NCBI RefSeq assembly: GCF_016650695.1
Contig: NZ_JAEKFH010000003.1
Span: forward strand, 702,001-766,000
DNA from: Pseudomonas sp. TH41
GTDB taxonomy: Bacteria > Pseudomonadota > Gammaproteobacteria > Pseudomonadales > Pseudomonadaceae
Direction: 5' to 3'
Length of the DNA stretch: 64,000 nt
Positions within the stretch are counted from its first letter, which is position 1. Each line of letters begins with the position of its first letter. A program made the translations under genes and the position numbers. Shown here piece after piece: positions 9,863-19,674 of this stretch. A model generated the notes under the pieces. It ran no database searches and was not told the DNA's origin. It was given only the letters and a program-made list of their open reading frames with translations.

Positions 9863-11778
9863 CCTTCTGGCGCCGCTGGGATATCAATACCCGCACCCAA
9901 ATCATCAGCCTCGGCCCGGCGTTGTTGCTGACGTTGCTGTTGATCAGTTTTTTCACCTTTGTGCGGATCCAGGACCTGCGTCAGGAACTCAACCACACCG
10001 GCCAACTGATCGCCAACCAACTGGCACCCGCCACTGAATACGGGGTGATCTCGGGTAACAATGAAGTACTCGACAGTTTGCTCAAGGCGACCCTGGCCAC
10101 GCCCAATGTGCGCTTTCTGGAAGTTCAGGACAGCGCCAACCGGAGTTTGGTGTACGTCGAGCGACCGTCGCAAATCCTCCACCGCTCGCAGCAGGTCGAA
10201 GTGTTCCAGGCCCCGGTGCGGCTGCAACGGATCCCGCTGCACAATGATTTTTTCCAGAACAACAAAGTCACCGGCAATGCCCCCGCTGAGGATTACCTGG
10301 GGCGGGTGATCGTTGGCCTGTCCAACGACGCGTTCAGTCAGCGTCAGCAGGAAATCCTGCTCAAGGCCGGCGTTCTGGCGCTGTTCGCCCTGCTGTTTAC
10401 TTTCCTCGTGGCCCGGCGCCTGGCCGGTGGCCTGTCGCAACCGATCCGCGACATCGGCAACGCGGTCAAGGCGATTCAAGCGGGCGACTACAGAACCCCG
10501 CTGCCGATCGTCGATGACACCGAGCTGGGTGCGCTGTCGCAACACATCAATAACCTCGCCCACGGTCTCGAACAAGCGAGTCGCGAACAGCATCAGGCGA
10601 TGGCACAGTTGATCCAGACCCGCGAACAAGCGGAAAAAGCCAACAATGCCAAGTCCGATTTCCTCGCGATGATGAGCCACGAATTGCGCACGCCGATGAA
10701 TGGCGTGCTCGGCATGCTGCAATTGCTGGAAACCACCGACATGACCGAGGAGCAAGTCGAATACGCGGCGCTGGCCTCGGAGTCCACCGAACATTTGCTC
10801 AAAGTCATTAACGACATACTCGACTTCTCGCGCATCGAGCGTTCGGAACTGGAGCTTGAGCACATTCCGTTCAACCTGGTGGACCTGATCAGCAGTTGCG
10901 CCCAATCCTTCCAGCACAGCGCGGCACAACGCGGGCTCGATCTGCAATTGCGAGTCCCTGAAGACATGCGCGCGTTGCAGGTACAGGGCGACCCGACGCG
11001 GATCCGGCAAATTCTGGTGAACCTGGTCGGCAATGCGCTGAAGTTCACCGAAGAGGGTCTCGTCACCATCGAGCCGCAGTGGCAATCGCTGGATCACGAA
11101 CTGCTGTGGTTTACCTGCACCGTGCGCGACAGCGGGATCGGCATCTCGGCCGAAAGCCTGGAATTGATGTTCAACGCGTTCCAGCAGGCCGACAGTTCTA
11201 TTTCGAGGCGTTACGGCGGCACTGGCCTGGGCCTGCCGATTGCCCGCACGCTGGCCGAACGAATGGGCGGTACCCTGCGCGCTCAGAGCGAAGAAGGTCG
11301 CGGCTCGGTGTTCACCCTGGAAATCCCGCTGGCACTCTATAAACAGACGCTACCGGTGCGGGTGCCGCGCGTGCAGACCGGCAGCGGTGATGATGAAGGT
11401 GAAGGTGAAAGTGAAGGGCGCAATGTGCTGCTGGTCGAAGACAACCCGGTCAATCAGACAGTCATCGAAGCAATGTTGCGCAGTCTGGGCTTTACTGTCA
11501 GCGTCGCCACCGATGGCGCGCAAGCGGTGCGCAGTGCCGAGAGTCTGATTTTCGAAGCGATTCTGATGGATTGCCGCCTGCCGATTATCGATGGCTACGA
11601 GGCGACGAGGCAGATCCGTCAACTGCCCGGTTGTGCAGACGTGCCAATCATCGCCCTGACCGCCAATGCGTTGCAGGGGGACCGCGAAGCCTGCTTATCG
11701 GCGGGAATGAACGATTACCTGGCCAAGCCCTTCAAACGTACTGATCTGCAGCAGATTTTGCAGCGCTGGGTGCAGTAG
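9859..11778 (+). CDS. Hybrid sensor histidine kinase, PA1611-like
   Basis: A 639-residue inner-membrane hybrid kinase: first membrane segment about residues 18-36, a periplasmic sensor region, second membrane segment about 168-188, HAMP, a HisKA domain with [13 protein letters not shown] (phospho-His at 274), a HATPase domain with [20 protein letters not shown] and [10 protein letters not shown], and a receiver with LVEDNP and acceptor Asp 571 in [14 protein letters not shown]. It has no HPt domain. Position next to fabA and gpsA and the domain order match P. aeruginosa PA1611, reported to signal through HptB and to bind RetS in the Gac/Rsm network. It overlaps the binding-protein gene by four bases. 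Confidence 0.85.
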   Translation: MTFWRRWDINTRTQIISLGPALLLTLLLISFFTFVRIQDLRQELNHTGQLIANQLAPATEYGVISGNNEVLDSLLKATLATPNVRFLEVQDSANRSLVYVERPSQILHRSQQVEVFQAPVRLQRIPLHNDFFQNNKVTGNAPAEDYLGRVIVGLSNDAFSQRQQEILLKAGVLALFALLFTFLVARRLAGGLSQPIRDIGNAVKAIQAGDYRTPLPIVDDTELGALSQHINNLAHGLEQASREQHQAMAQLIQTREQAEKANNAKSDFLAMMSHELRTPMNGVLGMLQLLETTDMTEEQVEYAALASESTEHLLKVINDILDFSRIERSELELEHIPFNLVDLISSCAQSFQHSAAQRGLDLQLRVPEDMRALQVQGDPTRIRQILVNLVGNALKFTEEGLVTIEPQWQSLDHELLWFTCTVRDSGIGISAESLELMFNAFQQADSSISRRYGGTGLGLPIARTLAERMGGTLRAQSEEGRGSVFTLEIPLALYKQTLPVRVPRVQTGSGDDEGEGESEGRNVLLVEDNPVNQTVIEAMLRSLGFTVSVATDGAQAVRSAESLIFEAILMDCRLPIIDGYEATRQIRQLPGCADVPIIALTANALQGDREACLSAGMNDYLAKPFKRTDLQQILQRWVQ

Positions 11779-11887
11779 TGCAGGCCTTTCGACCATCTGC
11801 GACTGGCGTGAAAGGCGAAAGTGCGGCAGTCTTAGTCACCCGAACAGGCCCGAAAAGGGGCTTGAATAATAATTTCAGTGCACAAGT

Positions 11888-11901
11888 GTACATTCATGTA
11901 C
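11888..11901. promoter_or_regulatory. Palindrome upstream of fabA, candidate operator
   Basis: GTACATTCATGTAC is a dyad with perfect six-base arms around a two-base centre, 126 bases before the fabA start. A 14-base dyad is of a size used by TetR-family fatty-acid regulators such as DesT or FabR, which control fabA/fabB in other gamma-proteobacteria, but I cannot confirm that it matches their consensus. Confidence 0.4.
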
Positions 11902-12026
11902 TTGGTGCTGTGACTTTCACCACAACGCAATAGTCTATGAGTAGGCTGCTGACTCGAGGCATGAACGCTTCGATCGGCCGGGAAGATTTGCCCCACCCTG
12001 CCGCATGGGACTATTGAGGAGCTCGC

Positions 12027-12542
12027 ATGACCCAACAAAACGCCTTTACTCGGGAAGACCTGCTGCGCTGCAGTCGCGGCGAGCTGTTCGGCCCAGGTAA
12101 CGCACAACTGCCCGCCCCGAACATGCTGATGGTGGATCGCATCACCCATATCAGTGCCGAGGGTGGCAAGTACGGCAAAGGTGAATTGGTCGCCGAGCTG
12201 GATATCACTCCGGACCTGTGGTTTTTCGCCTGCCACTTCGAAGGTGATCCGGTGATGCCAGGCTGCCTGGGCCTTGACGCCATGTGGCAACTGGTCGGCT
12301 TCTTCCTGGGCTGGCAAGGCCTGCCGGGCCGTGGCCGTGCGCTGGGTTCGGGCGAAGTGAAATTCTTTGGCCAGGTTCTGCCGACGGCCAAGAAAGTCAC
12401 CTATAACATTCAGATCAAGCGCGTGCTGAAGGGCAAGCTGAACCTGGCCATCGCCGATGGTTCGGTCACTGTCGACGGCCGCGAGATCTACACCGCCGAA
12501 GGCCTTCGGGTCGGCGTTTTCACCTCCACTGACAACTTCTAA
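12027..12542 (+). CDS. fabA: 3-hydroxydecanoyl-[ACP] dehydratase/isomerase
   Basis: A 171-residue hotdog enzyme that dehydrates 3-hydroxydecanoyl-ACP and isomerises the trans-2 product to cis-3-decenoyl-ACP, the branch point of anaerobic unsaturated fatty acid synthesis. The active-site segment [20 protein letters not shown] has the catalytic His, and the following helix the catalytic Asp. The length equals that of E. coli FabA. A GAGGAGCTCGC ribosome-binding site precedes the ATG. It is followed eleven bases later by fabB on the same strand, the usual Pseudomonas fabAB operon. Confidence 0.97.
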   Translation: MTQQNAFTREDLLRCSRGELFGPGNAQLPAPNMLMVDRITHISAEGGKYGKGELVAELDITPDLWFFACHFEGDPVMPGCLGLDAMWQLVGFFLGWQGLPGRGRALGSGEVKFFGQVLPTAKKVTYNIQIKRVLKGKLNLAIADGSVTVDGREIYTAEGLRVGVFTSTDNF

Positions 12543-12553
12543 GGGTTATCCGC

Positions 12554-13774
12554 ATGCGCCGCGTCGTTATCACTGGTCTGGGCATCGTTTCGTGCCTGGG
12601 CAATGACAAAGAGACCGTCTCCGCTAACCTGCGTGCAAGCCGCCCTGGCATCCGGTTCAACCCGGAATATGCTGAAATGGGTCTGCGTAGCCAGGTTTCC
12701 GGCTCCATTGACCTTCCCCTCGAAGAGCTGATCGATCGCAAGATCTATCGCTTCGTTGGCCACGCGGCGGCTTACGCCTACCTGGCCATGAAAGACGCCA
12801 TCGCAGACTCCGGCCTGACCGATGAGCAAGTCTCCAACCCGCGTACCGGCCTGATCGCCGGTTCCGGTGGCGCCTCCACACTGAACCAGATGGAAGCGCT
12901 GGACATCCTGCGCGAGAAAGGCGTGAAGCGCGTTGGCCCATACCGCGTCACGCGGACCATGAGCAGCACCGTTTCCGCTTGCCTGGCCACCCCGTTCAAG
13001 ATCAAGGGCCTGAACTACTCCATCGCTTCTGCCTGCGCCACCAGTGCTCACTGCATCGGTACCGCCATGGAACAGATCCAGATGGGCAAGCAGGACATCG
13101 TGTTCGCCGGCGGTGGTGAAGAAGAGCATTGGAGCCAGTCGTTCCTGTTCGACGCCATGGGCGCTCTGTCCAGCCAGTACAACGAAACCCCGGAAAAAGC
13201 TTCCCGTGCCTACGACGCCAAGCGTGACGGTTTCGTCATCGCCGGCGGTGGCGGCATGGTCGTGGTCGAAGAGCTGGAACACGCTCTGGCTCGCGGCGCG
13301 AAGATCTACGCAGAAATCGTTGGCTACGGCGCGACCTCCGATGGCTACGACATGGTTGCGCCAAGCGGCGAAGGTGCTATCCGCTGCATGCAGATGGCCA
13401 TGTCCACCGTTGACGCTCCGATCGACTACCTGAACACCCACGGCACCTCGACTCCGGTCGGCGACGTCGCGGAAATGAAAGGTGTGCGTGAAGTGTTCGG
13501 CGACAAGGCACCGGCCATCAGCTCCACCAAGAGCCTGTCGGGTCACTCCCTGGGCGCCGCCGGCGTTCACGAAGCGATCTACTGCATGCTGATGATGGAA
13601 GGCAACTTCATGGCGGGCTCCGCCAACATCAACGAACTGGACCCGGAAGTGGCTGACATGCCAATCCTGACCAAGACGCGCGAAAACGCCACCATCAACA
13701 CCGTGATGAGCAACAGCTTCGGCTTCGGTGGCACCAACGCTACGTTGGTACTGAAGCGCTGGCAGGGTAAGTAA
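12554..13774 (+). CDS. fabB: 3-oxoacyl-[ACP] synthase I
   Basis: A 406-residue condensing enzyme (KAS I) that elongates cis-3-decenoyl-ACP and is essential for unsaturated fatty acids. The catalytic Cys-His-His triad is visible as [25 protein letters not shown] and [14 protein letters not shown]. The C-terminal glycine-rich turn [15 protein letters not shown] is also intact. It is co-directional with fabA (eleven-base gap) and ends in a strong rho-independent terminator. Codon use is strongly biased compared with neighbours, as expected for a highly expressed gene. Confidence 0.97.
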   Translation: MRRVVITGLGIVSCLGNDKETVSANLRASRPGIRFNPEYAEMGLRSQVSGSIDLPLEELIDRKIYRFVGHAAAYAYLAMKDAIADSGLTDEQVSNPRTGLIAGSGGASTLNQMEALDILREKGVKRVGPYRVTRTMSSTVSACLATPFKIKGLNYSIASACATSAHCIGTAMEQIQMGKQDIVFAGGGEEEHWSQSFLFDAMGALSSQYNETPEKASRAYDAKRDGFVIAGGGGMVVVEELEHALARGAKIYAEIVGYGATSDGYDMVAPSGEGAIRCMQMAMSTVDAPIDYLNTHGTSTPVGDVAEMKGVREVFGDKAPAISSTKSLSGHSLGAAGVHEAIYCMLMMEGNFMAGSANINELDPEVADMPILTKTRENATINTVMSNSFGFGGTNATLVLKRWQGK

Positions 13775-13800
13775 TACCCCACAGCTACGCAGCACACGAA

Positions 13801-13832
13801 AACGCCCCGACTGGTTCGGGGCGTTTTTTTTT
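13801..13832 (+). terminator. Rho-independent terminator of fabAB
   Basis: A GC-rich stem AACGCCCCGA / TCGGGGCGTT with a five-base loop, followed by nine consecutive T, starting about 25 bases after the fabB stop. Confidence 0.93.
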
Positions 13833-13849
13833 GCTTTGGGAAATACCCC

Positions 13850-13936
13850 TGTAGGTGCTGCCGCAGGCTGCGATCTTTTGATCTTGATTTGTGATTTTAA
13901 AGATCAAAAGATCGCAGCCTTCGGCAGCTCCTACAG
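13850..13936. repeat. REP-like inverted pair (type A)
   Basis: Left arm begins TGTAGGTGCTGCCGCAGG and right arm ends CCTTCGGCAGCTCCTACAG, around a GATCTTTTGATC / GATCAAAAGATC core. It lies just past the fabB terminator. Confidence 0.88.
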
Positions 13937-14142
13937 ATTTTGTGTAGCACCCAAACATGAAGCTTTTGTCATAAAACTCAGCGCCCTGCGACCGAATGTC
14001 GCGTGTTTGGCGGGCTGCAGCACTATTGCAAAATTCGCAATTGTTCATTACCAAACTCAATCGTTTACTTAGCAAGCTAACCAAATATATAACAGAGTCC
14101 TGCACATGCCTTGGTGCAGGTAACTGAGATTGGAGCTAGCAG
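13937..14142 (+). promoter_or_regulatory. Leader of the 62-residue protein gene: candidate promoter and hairpin
   Basis: This AT-richer stretch contains a possible sigma-70 promoter, TTTACT at 14064-14069 and TATAAC at 14088-14093 with 18 bases between them. Immediately after it lies a perfect seven-base-pair hairpin, CCTGCAC / GTGCAGG at 14099-14120 with an eight-base loop, ending 22 bases before the start codon. The rest of the interval shows nothing recognisable. Promoter calls by eye are weak; the hairpin is exact. Confidence 0.4.
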
Positions 14143-14331
14143 ATGACTGTAAAAGTAACTGAACGCGACGATTCACATATGTCTCATGAAGGCGTAGCCG
14201 CCGGTATCCGTATCTGGGACGTGCATCAACAGGACCTGTTGGTCGGGATGTTCCACTCCGAGACTGACGCGCACAACTACAAAGCCGAACTGGAAACACT
14301 GGAGCAGAAACGTGAGTTACTTTCGGCCTAG
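14143..14331 (+). CDS. Small conserved Pseudomonas protein, unknown function
   Basis: A 62-residue soluble protein, acidic at the start and helical and charged at the end (SETDAHNYKAELETLEQKRE). A good ribosome-binding site, TTGGAGCTAGCAG, precedes the ATG, and a strong terminator follows the stop, so it is a real single-gene transcript. No domain is recognised. The leader carries a short hairpin. Confidence 0.7.
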   Translation: MTVKVTERDDSHMSHEGVAAGIRIWDVHQQDLLVGMFHSETDAHNYKAELETLEQKRELLSA

Positions 14332-14361
14332 GCGCGTAACTTGAGCAACTACAGCATTGAA

Positions 14362-14396
14362 AACGACAAACCCCGCCATGAGCGGGGTTTGTCGTT
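14362..14396. terminator. Bidirectional rho-independent terminator
   Basis: A perfect 15-base-pair stem, AACGACAAACCCCGC and its complement, with a five-base loop. It sits between two convergent genes (the small protein on plus, DUF2058 on minus); on the minus strand it runs into TTTTC, so it can serve both. Confidence 0.85.
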
Positions 14397-14414
14397 GTTG
14401 CAGCCTCTAACGGC

Positions 14415-14957
14415 TTACCACATCAGATCGTCCGGGATCTGATAGGCCGCGTACGGATCGTCTTCAGCAGCCGCTTCTTCCGTCTGCACGTTCAACTGCA
14501 CGATACGCTGTGGATCGCGCTCCTGGATCTTCAGGGCCGCTTCACGCGGGATCACTTCGTAGCCGCCGGCATGGTGCACGATCGCCAGCGATCCGTTGCT
14601 GAGCTTATTGCGCATCAGCGTGTTGACGGAGAGGCGCTTGACCTTCTTGTCGTCGACGAAGTTGTAGTAGTCCTCGGTCGTCAGCTTTGGCAGACGCGAG
14701 ACTTCGATCAACTGCTTGACCTGCGCGGCGCGAGCCTTGGCTTCGGCCTTCTCCTGCTGCTGACGGTTCAGTTCCTGGTCACGCTTGACCTTCTCCGCCA
14801 GTGCTTCCTGGGCCAGGCGCTGCTGGGTGTCGTCCTGTTCGATCTGGCCTTTATGAACCAGGCGCTGTTGTTTCTGCTTCTCTTTGCCGACCTGTTTGGC
14901 CTGCTTTTGGTTGACCAGTCCTGCTTTGAGTAACTGGTCGCGAAGGGAAATGCTCAT
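14415..14957 (-). CDS. DUF2058 protein (YaiL-like)
   Basis: A 180-residue cytoplasmic protein that matches DUF2058. Residues 1-20 (MSISLRDQLLKAGLVNQKQA) are followed by a long, highly charged Lys/Gln/Glu helix (about 20-85) likely to form a coiled coil or bind nucleic acid, then a compact C-terminal part. The biochemical role is not established. It follows mazG by 28 bases on the same strand. Confidence 0.82.
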   Translation of the reverse strand: MSISLRDQLLKAGLVNQKQAKQVGKEKQKQQRLVHKGQIEQDDTQQRLAQEALAEKVKRDQELNRQQQEKAEAKARAAQVKQLIEVSRLPKLTTEDYYNFVDDKKVKRLSVNTLMRNKLSNGSLAIVHHAGGYEVIPREAALKIQERDPQRIVQLNVQTEEAAAEDDPYAAYQIPDDLMW

Positions 14958-14985
14958 GGTGCTTATTTCTCACTTAGGCAACTGC

Positions 14986-15819
14986 TCAACCGCAGCTGGG
15001 CAAATTCTTTTCCTGACGTTTGGCTTCGCCCCACAAGGCGTCCAACTCTTCGAGGGTGCAATCTTCTATGGGACGGTGGGTGTCGCGCAATGCCTGTTCG
15101 ATAAAACGGAAGCGTCTTTCGAACTTGCTGTTGGCGCCACGCAGTGCAGTTTCCGGATCGACCTTGAGATGACGCGCCAGATTGACCACCGAAAACAGCA
15201 GATCCCCGACCTCATCGGCAATGGCTGCCGAGTCGTTATCGGCCATGGCTTCGAGCACTTCATCGAGTTCCTCGCGGACCTTATCCAGCACCGGCAAGGC
15301 GTCCGGCCAGTCGAAACCGACCTGCCCTGCCCGCTTCTGCAATTTGGCTGACCGAGACAGTGCTGGCAGCGCCGTGGGCACGTCGTCGAGCAACGACAAC
15401 TGCTCCGGCGCGGATGATTTCTCGGCGCGCTCTTCAGCCTTGATCTCCTCCCAACGCTGCTTGACCTGCTCTTCACTCAGACGCGGGACATCCAGCGGCG
15501 CATACAGATCGCCGGTGGGGAACACGTGAGGATGACGGCGGATCAGCTTGCGGGTAATGCTGTCGATGACGCCGGCGAATTCGAAGCGCCCTTCTTCCCG
15601 TGCCAGCTGGCTGTAATAAACCACCTGGAACAGCAGATCACCCAACTCCCCCTGCAAATGATCGAAGTCACCGCGCTCGATGGCGTCAGCGACTTCGTAG
15701 GCTTCTTCAAGAGTGTGCGGGACGATGGTGGCGTAGGTTTGCTTGATGTCCCACGGGCAGCCGAACTGCGGGTCGCGCAGTCGGTTCATCAGGTGCAGCA
15801 AGTCTTCAAGTGAATACAT
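14986..15819 (-). CDS. mazG: Nucleoside triphosphate pyrophosphohydrolase
   Basis: A 277-residue MazG-family enzyme with two tandem all-alpha NTP-PPase domains. The N-terminal repeat has CPWDIKQTYATIVPHTLEEA and the EEAYEVADAIE / EELGDLLFQVVYYS metal-binding helices; the C-terminal repeat has EELDEVLEAM and DEVGDLLFSVVNLARHL. It converts NTPs to NMPs and in E. coli lowers ppGpp accumulation during starvation, which is relevant because relA lies next upstream on the same strand. Confidence 0.93.
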   Translation of the reverse strand: MYSLEDLLHLMNRLRDPQFGCPWDIKQTYATIVPHTLEEAYEVADAIERGDFDHLQGELGDLLFQVVYYSQLAREEGRFEFAGVIDSITRKLIRRHPHVFPTGDLYAPLDVPRLSEEQVKQRWEEIKAEERAEKSSAPEQLSLLDDVPTALPALSRSAKLQKRAGQVGFDWPDALPVLDKVREELDEVLEAMADNDSAAIADEVGDLLFSVVNLARHLKVDPETALRGANSKFERRFRFIEQALRDTHRPIEDCTLEELDALWGEAKRQEKNLPSCG

Positions 15820-15839
15820 CGATCAATCTCTTCCGCTCT

Positions 15840-15942
15840 ATGTAGGAGCGAGCTTGCTCGCGATGGACGTTAACGATGACGCGTGCAGTCTGGATGAACG
15901 CGTCGCCCTCTGGTTCTTCGCGAGCAAGCTCGCTCCTACAGT
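15840..15942. repeat. REP-like inverted pair (type B)
   Basis: Arms TGTAGGAGCGAGCTTGCTCG and CGAGCAAGCTCGCTCCTACA enclose about 55 bases. It lies between the 3' end of relA and mazG. Confidence 0.9.
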
Positions 15943-15955
15943 AAAGCGCTCCGTC

Positions 15956-18198
15956 TTATGGCGTACGGTTACGCCGGGCTTCAATAATGTTCGGCAACTG
16001 GGAAATCCGCCCCAGCAAACGACCCAATGCATCCAGCCCCGGAATCTCGATGGTCAGGGACATCAGCGCGGTGTTGTCCTCCTTGTTCGAGCGGGTGTTG
16101 ACCGCCAGCACGTTGATTCGCTCGTTCAGCAATACCTGGGACACGTCTCGCAGCAAACCGGACCGGTCGTAGGCACGGATGATGATGTCCACCGGATAGG
16201 TGAGCACCGGCACCGGGCCCCAGCTGACCTGGATGATCCGCTCCGGCTCGCGCCCGCCCAGTTGCAACACCGAGGCGCAGTCCTGACGGTGAATGCTCAC
16301 ACCGCGGCCCTGGGTGATGTACCCAACGATCGCATCCCCGGCAGCGGCTGGCAGCAGCCCGCCATCTGGGTCATCAGGTTGCCGACGCCCTGGATCTGAA
16401 TATCGCCGCGCTTGCCCGGTTTGTAGCCGGTGGCTTTACGCGGGATCAACTCCAGCTGTTCGCTGCCGCGCTCCGGCTCGACCAGTTGTTGCGCCAGGTT
16501 GACCAGTTGCGCCAGGCGCAAATCGCCAGCACCGAGTGCGGCGAACATGTCCTCGGCGGTTTTCATGTTGGCCTTTTCGGCCAGCTTGTCGAAATCCACC
16601 GCTGGCAGACCGAGGCGATTGAGTTCGCGTTCGAGCAGGGTTTTACCGGCCGCGACGTTCTGATCCCGAGCCTGCAATTTGAACCAGTGAACGATCTTCG
16701 CCCGCGCTCGCGAGGTGGTGACGTAACCCAGGTTCGAGTTCAGCCAGTCGCGGCTCGGGGTGCCGTGCTTGCTGGTGATGATCTCGACCTGTTCACCGGT
16801 TTGCAGGCTGTAGTTGAGCGGCACGATCCGCCCGTTGATCTTGGCGCCGCGGCAGTTGTGACCGATTTCGGTGTGCACGCGGTAGGCGAAGTCCAACGGC
16901 GTCGCGCCTTTGGGCAAGTCGATGGCGTGACCGTCCGGGGTGAAGATGTAGACCCGGTCCGGTTCGATATCGACCCGCAGTTGTTCAGCCAGACCACCAA
17001 TGTCGCCGAGCTCTTCGTGCCACTCGAGCACCTGCCGCAGCCAGGAGATTTTCTCTTCGTAGTGGTTGGAGCCGGATTTGACGTCGGTGCCTTTGTAACG
17101 CCAGTGCGCGCAAACACCCAGCTCGGCCTCTTCGTGCATGGCGTGGGTGCGGATCTGCACTTCCAGCACCTTGCCCTCAGGGCCGATCACCGCCGTGTGC
17201 AAAGAACGGTAGCCGTTCTCTTTGGGGTTGGCGATGTAGTCGTCGAACTCTTTCGGGATGTGCCGCCACAAGGTGTGGACGATACCGAGCGCGGTGTAGC
17301 AGTCGCGCATTTCCGGCACCAGCACGCGCACGGCGCGCACGTCATAGATCTGGCTGAACTCCAGGCCTTTGCGCTGCATTTTGCGCCAGATCGAATAGAT
17401 GTGTTTGGCCCGGCCGCTGATGTCGGCATCGACGCCAGTGGCGGTCAGCTCATTCTTCAACTGGCTCATCACGTCGGCGATGAAACGCTCGCGATCCAGT
17501 CGCCGCTCGTGCAGCAACTTGGCGATCTGCTTGTATTGATCGGGCTCAAGGTAACGGAAGGACAAATCCTCCAGCTCCCACTTGATGTGACCGATACCGA
17601 GACGGTGGGCAAGCGGCGCATAGATGTCGAAGACTTCACGGGCCACGCGATTGCGCTTCTCGTCGTCGGCAGTTTTCACCGCGCGAATCGCGCAGGTACG
17701 CTCCGCCAGTTTGATCAGCGCGACGCGCACGTCGTCGACCATGGCCACCAGCATTTTGCGCAGGTTTTCCACCTGGCCCTGAGTCCCCAGCACCAGGGAT
17801 TGACGGGGGCTCAGGCTGGCGCTGATCGCCGCCATGCGCAGCACGCCATCGATCAGTTTGGCGACCACCGGACCGAAGCGCTGGCTGACCGCCGGCAGTT
17901 CGATCTGGCCTTCGCGCACGCCACGGTACAGGACCGCTGCGACCAACGAATCCTGGTCGAGCTTGAGGTCGGCGAGAATCTCGGCGATCTCAAGGCCCGT
18001 GCGAAAACTCGAAGTCCCTTCGGACCACAGGTTCTTCGCCGCATTGGCTTGTTGTTCGGAGGCACGAGCGAACTCGCACGCGTCTTTCAAGGCTTCGCGA
18101 TCCAGTGCCGGATCGACACTGACCGCGTGATCGAGCCAAGCCTCGAGATTGATACTGCCGTCGGTGTTGATCGGCTGGTGTGCTCTCACCTGTACCAT
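15956..18198 (-). pseudogene. relA: relA, GTP pyrophosphokinase, frameshifted in the zinc-finger domain
   Basis: RelA makes (p)ppGpp on stalled ribosomes. Residues 1-621 are intact: a degenerate, hydrolase-dead HD region (VLYRGVREG replaces the HD pair), the synthetase with YRSLHTAVIGPEGKVLEVQI, TGS (VYIFTPDGHAIDLPKGATPL) and the linker up to AGCCQPLPG. There the frame breaks. The run of four G (4 C at 16336-16339 on plus) should be five to read on as GDAIVGYITQGRG; as written the protein adds about twelve foreign residues and stops near 16297. The remaining C-terminal 114 residues, including SIHRQDC and the ACT/RRM domain, stay open in the other frame (15956-16300). It is either a true truncation or a homopolymer sequencing error. 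Confidence 0.88.
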
Positions 18199-18321
18199 CT
18201 TGCTTACCTTCCCTACGACGCAGATTCAATGCGTCAAAATCGCTGACCTTCGTTGCCCGTGAGCCGACGCGGGGCTGGTGCGCGGCTGCACGGGCGGGCC
18301 AGTCGGACCAGACGAGCCTTC

Positions 18322-19674
18322 CTAGCTCGCTTCAAATAACGCCATGGCCTCGACATGCGCCGTTTGAGGAAACATATCGAGAATCCCGGCACGTTTTAAC
18401 CGGTAGCCCTGCTTGATCAATTCGACCGTATCGCGCGCCAGCGTTGCAGGGTTGCACGACACGTACACCAACCGTTTGGCACCCAGGGATGCCAGCGTGC
18501 GCACGGCCTCGAAAGCACCGTCACGCGGTGGATCCAAGAGTACCGCAGAAAAGCCTTCGCTGGCCCATTCGGCATCGGTCAAAGGCTTGGATAAATCGGC
18601 CTGAAAAAACCGTGCGTTATGCAGATTGTTGCTAGCAGCGTTCGCCGCCGCCCGCTCGACCATTGCTTGCACACCTTCCACCGCCACGACCTCGCGAACA
18701 GCTTTGGCCAGCGGCAACGCGAAGTTGCCCAACCCACAGAATAGATCGAGAACGCGATCATCGGCTGTCGGTTTCAGCCAGTCCAGCGCCTGGGCAATCA
18801 TTGCCTCGTTGACCCCGGCGTTGACCTGGATGAAGTCGCCCGGCCGGTACGCCAGGTCCAGGTCCCACTGCTCGAGACGATAGCCCAGCGACTGATCGGC
18901 CTCGACCGGTTGCGGCTCGCCGTCACCGTGCAGCCACAATTGGGCGTCGTGGACAGCGCAGAAATCCTTGAGGATCGTCATATCGGCTTCGGACAACGGC
19001 GCCATGTGCCGCAGCAATACCGCCAGCGAAGAGCCGCTGAACAACTCCACATGACCCAGCACCTGAGGTTTGCTCAAGCGGCGGAGCATTTCCGGCAGGT
19101 GGGTCATGATCGGCTGCAAGGGCTGTACCAGCACTGGGCATTCGTTGATTGCAACGATGTCCTGACTGCCTGCCGCGCGGAAACCGACCTCGAGTTTTTT
19201 TGCTTTCATGTCCCAGCGCACCGCGATGCGGGCGCGACGACGGTAGCCGAATTCCGGACCGCTCAATGGCGCTGCCCACTCTTTGGGCTCGACACCGGCG
19301 ACTTTCGACAGTTGCTCGGCGAGCATGCGCTGTTTCAGCGCGAGTTGCTCGTTGTGCGGCAGGTGCTGCACGCTGCAACCGCCACAGCGATCGGCATGCG
19401 GGCACGGTGCCGAACGACGCAGTTCACTGGCCTTGAACACCCGTTCGGTGCGCGCCTCGACCACTTTGCCGTGAGCGCCCAACACGCGCGCCTCGATTTC
19501 TTCACCGGCCAATGCGCCGATGACGAACCAGGTGCGGCCTTCGAAAAACGCGATACCACGACCGTCATTGGCCAGGCGCTCGATGCTCAAGCGCTGCTTT
19601 TTACCGGTCGGAATTTGCGGGGCCTTGCTGCCGCCGGTGGGCTGGAAGCGCAGGCCTCTCTCTTGCTTGGCCAT
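18322..19674 (-). CDS. rlmD: 23S rRNA (uracil-1939 C5)-methyltransferase
   Basis: A 450-residue RumA/RlmD enzyme. An N-terminal TRAM domain (about 20-80) is followed by a four-cysteine iron-sulfur motif, [15 protein letters not shown] with a preceding Cys region, then the SAM-binding domain with [24 protein letters not shown] and the catalytic [12 protein letters not shown]. It methylates U1939 of 23S rRNA. The ATG shares one base with the cysM stop (TGATG), so the two are coupled; relA follows 123 bases downstream, the conserved cysM-rlmD-relA order of Pseudomonas. Confidence 0.94.
   Translation of the reverse strand: MAKQERGLRFQPTGGSKAPQIPTGKKQRLSIERLANDGRGIAFFEGRTWFVIGALAGEEIEARVLGAHGKVVEARTERVFKASELRRSAPCPHADRCGGCSVQHLPHNEQLALKQRMLAEQLSKVAGVEPKEWAAPLSGPEFGYRRRARIAVRWDMKAKKLEVGFRAAGSQDIVAINECPVLVQPLQPIMTHLPEMLRRLSKPQVLGHVELFSGSSLAVLLRHMAPLSEADMTILKDFCAVHDAQLWLHGDGEPQPVEADQSLGYRLEQWDLDLAYRPGDFIQVNAGVNEAMIAQALDWLKPTADDRVLDLFCGLGNFALPLAKAVREVVAVEGVQAMVERAAANAASNNLHNARFFQADLSKPLTDAEWASEGFSAVLLDPPRDGAFEAVRTLASLGAKRLVYVSCNPATLARDTVELIKQGYRLKRAGILDMFPQTAHVEAMALFEAS

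Noticed and set aside
9832-11097. Open frame antisense to the PA1611-like kinase
   Set aside because: Low-complexity Arg/Gln/His composition, no ribosome-binding site, and the sense gene is well supported.
12539-13795. Open frame antisense to fabB spanning the whole gene
   Set aside because: Produced by the strong codon bias of fabB; no protein-like character.
16297-16345. Programmed -1 ribosomal frameshift in relA
   Set aside because: A -1 shift would restore the frame, but the local sequence is not an X-XXY-YYZ slippery heptamer and no stimulatory structure is evident; mutation or read error is simpler.
16486-18246. Long open frame (586 codons) antisense to relA
   Set aside because: It shadows relA; no domain or start signal.
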